From positions 1 through 64,000 of the forward strand of contig MCFH01000048.1 in NCBI GenBank assembly GCA_002104945.1: 64,000 bases of DNA, read 5' to 3'. A model generated the notes under the pieces. The model was not told where the DNA came from, ran no database searches, and saw only the letters and a program-made list of their open reading frames with translations. Both the position numbers and the translations under genes were made by a program. Source of the stretch: Piromyces finnis. Taxonomy: Eukaryota > Neocallimastigomycota > Neocallimastigomycetes > Neocallimastigales > Neocallimastigaceae. This document shows positions 54,018-64,000 of this stretch, in pieces; the first letter of the stretch is position 1, and the number at the start of each line of letters is the position of its first letter.

Positions 54018-54088
54018 GCATTGATGGTTTAGTGGTATAATTACCGCCTGCCACGCGGTAGACCCGGGTTCGATTCCCGGTCAATGCA
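54018..54088 (+). tRNA. tRNA-Gly-GCC: tRNA-Gly (GCC)
   Basis: Acceptor GCATTGA/TCAATGC, anticodon stem ACCGC/GCGGT with loop CTGCCAC (anticodon GCC), T arm CCCGG-GTTCGAT-TCCCGG region. No intron; TTTT follows at 54089. The A-run at 54002-54008 upstream is the repeated insertion target of the stack to the left. Confidence 0.96.
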
Positions 54089-54447
54089 TTTTATAGCTTA
54101 GTCTAGATTATCACCTAAAAGTATTAATATTAATTTAGTTTTAATATAAAAAATTTATTATATAAATCATTTTTTCTAGACTAGTTATCTTTAATTTTTT
54201 TTATTTAATATTTTAATATTAAATTAAATTATTTAAGTAAAACTTTTACAAAGTTTTAGTATAAAAACAATTATTAAATAACTATCAAGTTAAAGCACTC
54301 TAAAGTAACAAAGAAGTGGTTTAAAAGCTATATTATAACTACTAATTCTTTATTGTATAAATTTTATATCCTATTTTTATTTAAACAATAACTAGAAAGG
54401 ATGTTTTTTTTTTTTTTTTTTTCATCTATAAAAAAAGTATATGTATA

Positions 54448-54479
<32 letters not shown>

Positions 54480-55243
54480 GAGACATTTTTCACTTTTAAA
54501 AAGGATTACTATTATTATTTAGGGATTTAAACATCAATAACAATATTCAAAATGACTTTTCTTTTATAGAATATTCTATTCCTTATCATCAATAAAATGG
54601 AAAAATATGTATTTTGTAAATAGATATTTAAAAAAAAAAAAAAAAAAGTCAAGAATCTACAATAAAACTCATTTAAAACCCTATATTAAAAGGTTTTAAA
54701 TTACAACTAAAAATATTACTATTATAAAATAAATGCATTCTACTACTATAGTCCTTTAAAAATCTTTCTTTTCTTATTTTTTTTTTATTTATTTATTTTA
54801 TTATTATTATTTTTTTTAAGAATAAATATATGATTTGTTTTATGTATGTTATTTTAAAATAAAAAATGATGCTAATAAAAATGACCTTTTTTAAATATAT
54901 ATATATAATAATAAATAAATAAATAAAAAAATAAATAGCCAATAATATATAAAATAAAAAAAAAAATCTTTTCTTCTTTGTTATTTAAAAAGAAAAAAAC
55001 TTTTTGTCAATAATAGTAATTAAAACATAATTGTTTAAAAAAAAAATTATAATACTTTATATATATATAAATGAATTAAAATAAAAAATTGTTAGTATTG
55101 AACTTATATATATATATACATATATATATTTAAAAACTAAAATATAAATTTATTAGATTAAATAATTAAACTGTGTGATATGTTGTTATTGATGAATATC
55201 AACATGGAATTGTATAATATAACATTGTATAACTTTTTTTTTT
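54089..55243. other. AT-rich spacer with homopolymer runs
   Basis: No gene supported. T runs of about 19 (54402-54421) and 14, A run near 54632, and AT microsatellites. The first 170 bp resemble 10470-10590, possibly an old LTR downstream of the tRNA. Confidence 0.5.
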
Positions 55244-55969
55244 TTACTTCATCAAAATATCAATATTTAAAGATGCTTTTGTAGCATCGGATGGGTTTTC
55301 ATTTAATAATTCGGGTTTTATTTCCTCGTCACCTGTAGTTGGTTTACATTGTGTACTACAACGCCAACAGATCATATTTTTACAAGTACTACAAGAATGT
55401 CTTAAGGAAGGATTAGAAAGAGAAGCAGCACAAAAGTAACCTTTGCAATGTGCACATTGATTTGTTTGAGCAGAAAATGGAAGATATCCAACGCAATTAC
55501 GACAAATTGGATGATATTCATCTAAACCTTTACAGGCAACACAAAAAGATGTTCCTTTTTGACGGTTACCGCAATGAGGATTACCACAAAGTTTTGAATG
55601 ATCGATACAACCTTTACAGTGTTGTAAAACATGATTACATGTCTCACAGTAATCAACAGTAACAGGTGCTGAAGGTTGAGTAACAAAACGGGTTTTAGTA
55701 TTAACATTATTGATGGAAGGAGTAGTATGACTTACTGTATAGTGGTTACTAATATATTCACTAAATTTACTACTAGCTAACTTTTCAGTTTGGGTATTAT
55801 CAAGATGGGTATAATTTGGTATAAAGTTTTCAAAAGTAGTACTTTTAGATGACGAGGTAGTATATTTGTTCATATCAAGTTTAATTTGTTTTGCATTCAT
55901 TCCATCTAGAAGACCTACAGGTTTTCTTTTTAACTCACTATTAATTGTTAAAACTTCTGTACTTGACAT
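55244..55969 (-). CDS. Cysteine-rich putative zinc-binding protein
   Basis: 241 residues from the preferred ATG at 55969 (MSSTEVLT) to TAA; an upstream in-frame ATG would add 15 hydrophobic residues, but a TATA-like TATATAAAAG lies within them, so the inner start is favoured. The first 110 residues are Ser/Thr/Asn-rich with no motif. From about residue 113 there is a run of paired cysteines (CETC, CKGC, CGNPHC, CVAC, CRNC, CAHC, CSTC, CWRC) with scattered His, typical of tandem zinc ribbons or treble clefs. The tail is acidic. No known family recognised. No introns. It is the only convincing host gene in the window, flanked by very AT-rich DNA. Likely intracellular, no signal peptide in the short form. 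Confidence 0.8.
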   Translation of the reverse strand: MSSTEVLTINSELKRKPVGLLDGMNAKQIKLDMNKYTTSSSKSTTFENFIPNYTHLDNTQTEKLASSKFSEYISNHYTVSHTTPSINNVNTKTRFVTQPSAPVTVDYCETCNHVLQHCKGCIDHSKLCGNPHCGNRQKGTSFCVACKGLDEYHPICRNCVGYLPFSAQTNQCAHCKGYFCAASLSNPSLRHSCSTCKNMICWRCSTQCKPTTGDEEIKPELLNENPSDATKASLNIDILMK

Positions 55970-57252
55970 GATGGATACTTTTATATAGAGGCTTAAAAAA
56001 AGATAATAATGCAATTGATTTATTTTACGTTTATATTTTTTCTTTTGAATAAAAAAAAAGTTCTTTTATTAGCTAAAAAAAAAAACTTTTTTTTTATTAT
56101 TATCACTTTATAATAATATGGGATAAGAGTTTAGAGAAATAATAGACTTTTTTAAGTACAGTAATATTTTACTCGTAAACAAAAACATATAAATATTTAT
56201 ATATTTATATTAATTTGGATTTTTTTATTATAGGATTGTTGTGTTTTAATATATAATCGTTTTTTTTTTTACTGAAATGAAGTAAAATAATATATTAATT
56301 TAAAGTAATAATAAAATCAAATTTTATAAAATTTAACTATTTTTTTTAAATTAATATATTGTTTATTATATTGAATTGAATTAAATTATTGTAAAAAAAT
56401 AAAAGTAGGCTGTATTTAATTATTTAATTACTTTTATTTAATAAATAAAACTATATAAAATTCAATATACTTTATTGTATCAATATTAATTAATATTTTA
56501 ATTTTGTTGGAATTTTGTATTCTTTATTTTAAAAAAGTGAATTGATTATTGAAAAAAAAAAAGGAACCTATATTAAATTGTTAAAAAAGAATATTGTTAA
56601 AAAAAACTCTTTTTATATAAATAATTTACTTTTTATATATATTATTTTCAATATATACTTGTATTTAGTTATTTATTTACACTATGACTACCTACCTTTT
56701 ATAGTTAAAATTCAAAAATGTGACATTAAAATATTTATTTTTTTTTTTAAATTGATTTTTAATTTTTTCCGTAAAGCTATTGGTTTCAAAAATTTATGTT
56801 CCTTACTTTTATATTGAAATTAGTAATAATGTTATTAAATATATGTTTTTTTGTTGTTGTTGTTCTCTTTTATTATGGTTGTTATTTAAATATTTTTCTA
56901 GGATTTTTTTTTATTTTATTTCTTTTTTTCCTATTAATGAAACTACTCAATTTTTAATTTTTAGTAAATTAAATAATATTAAAATATCTATAAAGTTTTT
57001 TTAAAAAAAAAAAAAAAAAGAATAACTTTGTTTTTTTAAAGTAAATGTTCACTGAAATAATTATTGAAAATTTAATAAATTTATTCTTTATTTAAAATTA
57101 AAATTTTCATTGAAAAAAAAAAGATAAAAAGAAAATTTTCTAGTTTTATATTCTAAAGTAAAAAAAATAATAATAATAATATTCATAAAATAAAAAATTA
57201 TTTAATTTATTTCATCATTAGTTTTTTGTAAAAAAAAAAAAAAAAAAATGCG
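55970..57252. other. AT-rich spacer upstream of the cysteine-rich gene
   Basis: Homopolymer-rich. The plus-strand frames at 56542-56817 and 56780-57004 are F/Y/I/L/K strings expected from T-rich DNA and show no protein features. Presumably contains the promoter of the cysteine-rich gene (TATATAAAAG near 55980-55990). Confidence 0.5.
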
Positions 57253-57261
57253 ATGAGGATG

Positions 57262-57333
<72 letters not shown>

Positions 57334-57877
57334 TTCCGAGTGCATTTCTCCCATCGATCAGAGTTAGCTCCAATGGTGGTTCTTAGAGAAACGTTGGCTC
57401 ATTCCTATTGCTAGGTGGTTGTGACCCTCCTGGTCTGTCATACTGTTTCTTCAGCTTCGACGCTCACTTAATCCATGTACATTAGATGCATGTCGTTGTA
57501 CGATATTTCACAACTACAATGCTAAGCCTCTTATAGTCAATTTGATCACGTGTCAACCGCCCCCTAATGTTTACACTTAAATTGATTAAGGAATATTATG
57601 TGTTTTTGGCATAGCCTAAGTCACCACTTATTAAGTTCTAATTTGGAATGTACCATGTACACTAGACCCTCTCAGGCCGGCTAGACGAGTGTTATTATCA
57701 TAGTAGTAAATTAGAAAGTTCATTTATACTTACCTGAATATCATAACCCAACCCATGGCAAACCCAGTGGGAAAATCCACAGGCACTGACATCTGCGGGG
57801 TCGAACCAGAAGCCTTATGTATGCTAAGGAAACGCCTTAACAACCAGGATAAAAACTGGAACGACATGAGGATGATA
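57253..57877 (-). mobile_element. tRNA-derived SINE-like retroposon
   Basis: The body 57331-57865 is far less AT-rich than its surroundings. It is flanked by a perfect 12-bp duplication ATGAGGATGATA (57253-57264, 57866-57877) and has a 66-base oligo(A) tail on the minus strand (T run 57265-57330). The minus-strand head looks tRNA-like: GTTAAGGCG as in Leu/Ser D arms, a 5-bp stem and 7-base loop CCTTA-GCATACA-TAAGG (57829-57813), and a B-box-like GGTTCGACCCC (57807-57797). About 450 bp of unrelated body follows. No coding frame. Probably mobilised by a LINE. Confidence 0.72.
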
Positions 57878-58354
57878 ATAAGTTTATATAAATGTATAAT
57901 AATAAATAAATAAATAAATGGTTTAATAAATAAGTGAATGAATAAATAAATTATTTTAAATTTTTTTTTTATAAAATAGGATCAACATAAACTAATAATT
58001 AAAATTATGATATCATAATAATAAAAAATATATATTTTTAATATAAAAAAATTATCAATAAATAAATAGAATAATAAATAAAATTATATATATAATAATG
58101 GTAAAAATTTAAATTGATGATGAATCACCATAATATATAAATTTTTTTGTAATACAAACTAACGATTTTATTTTCATAGATTTATGATATTATTTAATAT
58201 ATGGTAGATTTAATTCATTTTCCTATAATTTAATTTATTAGGATATGATTTAATATATCAGAGATATAATTTATTATTCTATGCTATAATATATTAAGAA
58301 ATTTTATATAGTTATTTATTAATAAAATACTTTTACAATTGAGTATTTATTATA
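57878..58354. other. AT-rich spacer
   Basis: No gene, RNA or repeat terminus supported; (AATA)n runs near 57895-57945. Confidence 0.45.
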
Positions 58355-58506
58355 CTAATTATTATTATTCTAATTATTATTATTATTCTAATTATTATTA
58401 TTATTCTAATTATTATTATTATTCTAATTATTATTATTATTCTAATTATTATTATTATTCTAATTATTATTATTATTCTAATTATTATTATTATTCTAAT
58501 TATTAC
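58355..58506 (+). repeat. 18-bp tandem repeat array
   Basis: About eight units of CTAATTATTATTATTATT, nearly perfect. The first units are shorter. A compound microsatellite of ATT with a regular C interruption. Confidence 0.9.
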
Positions 58507-61077
58507 TCTATTTAATATTCAATGTTATTGTACCATTTGTACTTACAATAGTTACTTATTATTATTCTACCTAATAATAATGCTTACATTATTAATACTC
58601 TTTTCACTACACCAAGTTTATTATTATAATTTCACTCTAAGTATTATTCTACCAATGCAATAAAAAATTGATCCTTTTTAGCCTACAAAGGCATACATTT
58701 ATTAAATCAATTGTGATTTATTTAATATAATAGAATTTATCCATTTAAACCCTTATTTAATAGTAAATGAATAAATTAAATAAATTATTAAAGTTCTCCT
58801 TCGCCTTCCTTCCAATTTAAAGTTGTGACCTGAAATTGTTGTGCTTACATTTATTAAGATGGTGATTAAAATCGTCTACCATTTAATTTTCATTACAATG
58901 TAATATATTATTCACATAAATTCTATTTCATTCATTTCAATATGTCGTAAACCTTCTATTTGCTTCATTTTCATAAAATATTTTAATAATTGAGTTAGAG
59001 TTGTCATCTATTATATTATTAATTTACTATTAATATGCATTATCAATATATTTTACATATATTAATATATATGATAAATATATAAATAAATAATCCTATA
59101 GAATTAGCATATGTAATAATAAGTCTTATTGAATATATATTAATATATATTATAAATATAATGGTGATATATAGTATAATATAAAATATTATATAAATAG
59201 AAAATTCTATATATATAAAACTTTATAGTTTAAACTTTCCTATTCATTTCTATCCTAATTAATTCAAATAAATTATTTAAATTGTTTTATATATATATTT
59301 ACATTCTTTAGTATAATATATTAAATATATGATAATATATAGTTGTTTATTAATGAACTATAGAATTGATTATAATATATTGATAAGTATATTACATTTT
59401 ATTCCTCTATTAATTTTTTTTGATAAAATATATTATTCAATAATAATCAATATAATTCTAATATATTGTACCATAAATAAATTGTTTATTTTTTAAAAGG
59501 TAAAAAATTAAAAGTAACAAAAGATTTGTGTGAAGATAAATGAATTATAAATTAAATGAATAAATAAATAAAATAATAATTATTAATTAATAAATATTAA
59601 TGAATGAAAAAACTTCAAATGCAAGGAAAGAAAGAGAAAATTAATATAATGACTAATATTATTAATAATACTCACAATAGTTAATATGAGATAATGGATG
59701 AACACAATATTTATTTAAATATTCATTTAATTTTATTTATTTGTTTGTTTATTAGCTTATTAGGTTACAATGTGCGAAATTTATTTCCTACTAGAAATCA
59801 TACCGCCACTACTAAAGGTTGATCATGCCATTTAATGTGGTAAAAAAAGTAAAAAAAAAAAAAAAAACATAAAAAATAGGAAGAATAAATGGATGATAAT
59901 GGTGGCGGTAAAAAAAAAAAAAAAAAAAAAGATTTTAACTTTTATAAAAATAAATTTAAAATCAAATAAAAAAAAGTATACCAATGTATTCATTCTAAAA
60001 ATAGTAACATGATAAATATAAAAATTTTAAAGTAGGTTAAAATGGACCTTAAAATTTAATTCAACCATACTATAAAAAAAATAGATAGCATGAAAGTAGT
60101 TTTTGGCTATGATATACTTTTCATGCTAATATCACATGTATTAATAAATCATCATATGATCAAATACATAAAAAATATCAACTTCATTTAAACTAAATTA
60201 AAATCCCATTTATTATCTAAACCAAATATAGTAAAACTTTAATGAAATGGTATAAATTAATATATTAAAGTTTTATTCTTAATTTATTTTAAATCGTACA
60301 ATTGTTTTGAATTGTTTAAAATGGTAAAATGTAACCACACTCAAAATTAAAGTATAATAGTATGGAATATAAAAAAAATAAAAAGAAATAAATTATCCAC
60401 TATTTTCTAATTAAAAATAATCAAATCATTTTAATGAATGCCGTTACTGATTCATAAAAATAAATATATAAATAGATTAATAATCTTAAACCATAAAATT
60501 GTAATTATAGTATGGTTATACATTTTATTTTTTGTAGAAAAAAAAAGTAGCCTATAATGAATAACAAAAAAAAAAAAGAACAATAGGAATAAAAAATAAT
60601 GACATAATATTTTTTTTAATTTATATATCATAACAATGCACCTTTCTTTCTACTGATAGATTATTCTATACAATTTGAATTATTCATTTTTTTTTAAAGA
60701 AAAATATCTCATATATTAATTTAAGTTTTAATTTTATATATTTGATTAAATTAATTTCTCTATATGTGACAAAAAAATTAATAGTACAAATTTAATTAAT
60801 TTCTACAATAAATATATTGACAGTATCTACAATTAAATTGATTGGACGATATGGTACATTATACGTAGTGAAAGAATACACAACTTTACAATTTTATAGC
60901 TTATTATAAAAAATATATATCAATAATAATAGTAATAATACCAGTAATAATAGTAATAGCAATAATACAATTAATGTTAGCATATTACATTAGATATTAT
61001 ATCTAAAAGTTTATATGAGCCCCTCTTTTCATTTCCTTTATAACACTTTCTTTTTTTCCATTAATTTTTTCTGCTTT

Positions 61078-61281
61078 TTATTGGTGGTTTTCAATAGCAA
61101 TGATTTTAAAGTTTCGTTTTCCAACATTTATTGTTGTACAAGATAGATGTAATAAAAATTTAATGGTATTGGTGAAGATTAATTGTGGAAGGGAATGTAT
61201 TGGATAGAGGATTTTTAAATAATCATCTAACCTTACCCAAGAAAAGCTATATACGTTAAAAGAATGAAAGAGGTCAACCAA
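61078..61281 (-). CDS. Small hypothetical ORF
   Basis: 67 codons (WVRLDDYLKILYPIHSLPQLIF, shown in part: DDYLKILYPIHSLP). Composition is more protein-like than neighbouring frames and the local GC is slightly raised. No motif. May be an exon, a decayed gene or chance. Confidence 0.2.
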   Translation of the reverse strand: MVDLFHSFNVYSFSWVRLDDYLKILYPIHSLPQLIFTNTIKFLLHLSCTTINVGKRNFKIIAIENHQ

Positions 61282-61900
61282 AATAGAAATTAAAATAAAG
61301 AAAAAAACGAAATATAAAAAGTTACAATTAATAATAATAATAAATTTTCTTTTTTCTTTTAAACATCACTTGTTACAGCTTTTTTTATTATACAGGAAAA
61401 AAAATAATTAATTTAAAAATAAAAATAATGGTGATACAAAAAATAGATTAAATACAGATATTAACTAAACAATTTATAATAAATATGAACAATAAATTAT
61501 AATATATTATGATTTAATTTTATAGTATATTTTAATATAGTTTTCTTTTTTTAATTTAACTAAAAAAATGTTTTTTTTTTTTCTTTTTAAAAATTCTATT
61601 ATTAAAAAGATTACATACAAAATAAAATTATCATTACATATAATATAATATATTGTAATATAGTGTTGTTTCTATAGATAGAAATGATTATCATTAAAGA
61701 AAAAAGTTTTTTTGATAATAAAATAAAATATAATCATTATAATTAATATATTATAATATATTGTTTAAACTCAAACTTTAATTATTAATTAATATAATAA
61801 TTATAAAAATTTATATATAATTTCTCCCTATTTTACATCTTTAAAAGTATGAAGTATAAGATGAAACCCATTCTATTAGAATTATAATAATAAAAAATAA

Positions 61901-62083
61901 GTGAGTATTTTAAAGGAAAGAGATGAATTTGATGATGGTAAGGATAAGGAAGAAAAGAATAGTTTTATTTTAAGAAAACTTTCCTCCGGATATTGCAGTC
62001 CAGAGCTCCACTCCTTATCTGCAAGTCTTATAATTCATAAAGCATTAAAAAATATTTTTTCTTTATTGAAATACAACAGATAG
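61901..62083 (+). CDS. Small hypothetical ORF
   Basis: 60 codons, a charged start (KERDEFDDGKDKEEK) followed by SSGYCSPELHSLSASL in a GC-raised patch (61900-62050). No known family recognised. Possible exon, as GTAAGG occurs inside. Weak. Confidence 0.25.
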   Translation: MSILKERDEFDDGKDKEEKNSFILRKLSSGYCSPELHSLSASLIIHKALKNIFSLLKYNR

Positions 62084-64000
62084 AATAATGTGATAATAAA
62101 TTTTAATAATATTTACAAATATTAAATTCTTCTCAAATTGATAAGAAGAAAAAAAATAGAAAAAAAAAAAGGTAGGGTAGATTGATTAATTAGATATAAT
62201 AAAAATAAATACATATTTTATATATATTTAATTCTCCTAAAAAAAAAAAAAAAAAATGAATAAATACCTTAAAAAAAGTTGGTATTACTTTTGAATATCT
62301 TATGCTTATTAAAGCACACTTTAAAATCTATCCACTTGAACTGATTATTTATTATAGTTTAATGGTATTTAGAAAAATGTATTATTCATATTATTTATTA
62401 TTGTTATTATTGTTATGGTTATTATTATTGTTGTTTTGAAATTGAAAAAAGGATCACCATTCTCTTTTAAATTTTAATAATTATTAAAAAAAAAGGGCTA
62501 CATTTTTTTAATTAATAATGGATGGGTAAATGAATATGTATACATTTTGATGTGATGTATACATTTGTAATGAATATTTGAAAGCGATAAAAATTTTGAT
62601 GTCAAACTTTAAGAACCTTTTTTTTCTTAGAAAAACAAAAAAATAATTAGTTATAATCTTTTTTTATTTATTTATTCATTTATTTATTCATTAAAACGTA
62701 TAATAAAAATAATAATAAAAAAAATAAAATAATTATACAGAAATCAAAAATGAATCTAATCAAAGAAAGGAAGATATGGTGGCATTTTATTATTAATGAT
62801 TTCATAAGATTTAGTTTTTTCTGTATAAAGATAATATAATCTTGATAAAAAATAAATACAAAATATATATAATAGGCAATAAAAAAAAAAAAATTGTGGT
62901 GTCGTTAGTTATTTTTTAGCCAATTCACAAAAAAAATGTAAATCACAAACATAAATCTATGTTAAGTATGATATAAAATAGTATCACATGATACAATAAA
63001 ATAATGTTATACTATTACTTATCAATTCAATCTTTACTATTTAAATTTAATTAATAGTATAATTGGTAGATGGTAATGATGAAGTAGTAATTTGTAGGAA
63101 AATAGATGTCAAAGTGGAAAGGGGTAGCAGTAGAAATAGTGTGTAGTAGTATGGTGGATGGTTGATGGCTATGTTTTTTTAATTGAATGAGGAGGAGAGA
63201 TTTAATCTATAAAATTATTAAATCTTTTATTAAATCTCTTACATTAATAAAAAAAATTAATATAAAGATTTTTTTTTTTATTTAATTAAAAAATAAATAA
63301 AATTAATAAATTTTTAGTATTAATGACAATGATGATCTATGAAGAATAAATTAATCATAATAATATTAATATTATGATGAAGATGATGATTCCTTATGTT
63401 TATGCCTATTGATGAGGATGATGTATAATAATATTGTTATTAACCACTATCATGTATTATTAATTAATATATTATAATTAATAATAAAAAAATGGCTGTA
63501 ATGATATATATCCTAATAGTAACTGCAATAGTAAAGATTCATAGATTGTTATATTAATATTTATTATTAGGATTAATATTATGATGTAGAATCATCATCC
63601 TTTGCCATTTAATAATATTTAATATCATTGATTTATTAAAATATATAGATTGGCTAGTGAGGTGTAGAAATAAATAATATATTTAATTAAAAATATTATT
63701 TTATACCTATATTGTGGCTAAAATAAAATTTTTATGATTCATCATAGGAACAAAAAAAAAGTTTAACTTTTTAGTAAAAGATTTATCTAATCTATATTTT
63801 ATTTTTTTATTTTTAGTATTATTATTTTTGTATAATTATTAACATTGCATTCATGAGCCTACAATAAATGAATACAATATAAATATTAATTTAATATAAC
63901 ATAATAATGTTTAATGGTAATCATGACATTCTATAGTATGCCGATATAATCTGTCATGGAAGTTATTTCTTTATAGAAATATTAAAATTTAACACAATTT

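Larger units (their letters stand above)
58507..64000. other. Long AT-rich gene-poor region
   Basis: Homopolymer- and microsatellite-rich DNA with no convincing gene. Two short frames of more protein-like composition are listed separately. No tRNA, LTR pair or target duplication was recognised here, in contrast with the left 54 kb. Confidence 0.45.

Noticed and set aside
56542-57004. Two overlapping hydrophobic frames
   Set aside because: Low-complexity F/Y/K strings in T/A-rich DNA without domain features.
58355-58506. CRISPR-like regular repeat array
   Set aside because: Repeats are contiguous 18-bp AT units without spacers; an ordinary microsatellite in a eukaryote.

Overview
The window is extremely AT-rich, has long A/T homopolymers and microsatellites, intron-less tRNA genes and several eukaryotic retroelement classes, and almost no host protein genes. 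It comes from a microbial eukaryote. An early-diverging (for example anaerobic) fungus or an amoebozoan would fit; nothing in the sequence settles which. Stops are TAA/TAG/TGA, so the code looks standard. LAYOUT. 1-7712: remnants of Ty3-like elements (families E, F, B, K), including an inverted duplication at the left edge, ending in a solo LTR (family C) placed 12 bp upstream of a tRNA-Trp gene. 7725-8860: two identical tRNA-Trp genes in inverted orientation, 1 kb apart. 8873-13410: solo LTRs and fragments (X, J-like, F, L), the first again 12 bp upstream of the second tRNA-Trp. 14153-20069: a LINE with a 12-bp target duplication, an oligo(A) tail and 124-bp tandem 5' monomers. 20540-34368: five LTR elements stacked upstream of tRNA-Arg, including a gag-protease-only element (D, 22224-26761) and a chromodomain Ty3 element (C, 26770-34368). 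34903-54000: a second stack (G, E, A, D, B with nested K, H, complete element I at 40943-47882, complete element J at 47886-54000) ending 17 bp upstream of tRNA-Gly. 54089-64000: very AT-rich sequence with one cysteine-rich protein gene and a tRNA-derived SINE-like insertion. HOW IT WORKS TOGETHER. Intergenic DNA here has been built largely by LTR retrotransposons that repeatedly target the 7-17 bp just upstream of Pol III-transcribed tRNA genes. Each new insertion lands next to the tRNA and displaces older ones, so the order of elements is a time series that can be read from 4- or 5-bp target duplications. Two mechanistic groups are visible. Group 1 (I, D, and by termini and duplication size A, B, G, H) has 4-bp duplications; in I and D a tRNA-type primer site follows the 5' LTR, and Gag and Pol are joined by a -1 frameshift signal of identical geometry. 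Group 2 (C, J, K and probably X) has 5-bp duplications where measurable; in C, J and K the primer site is replaced by exactly 11 nt complementary to their own LTR just downstream of a TATA-like box, as in Tf1-type self-primed elements. C places a UGA codon plus hairpin inside gag-pol; J has one uninterrupted gag-pol frame. Names A-L and X for repeat families are mine, for this window only.
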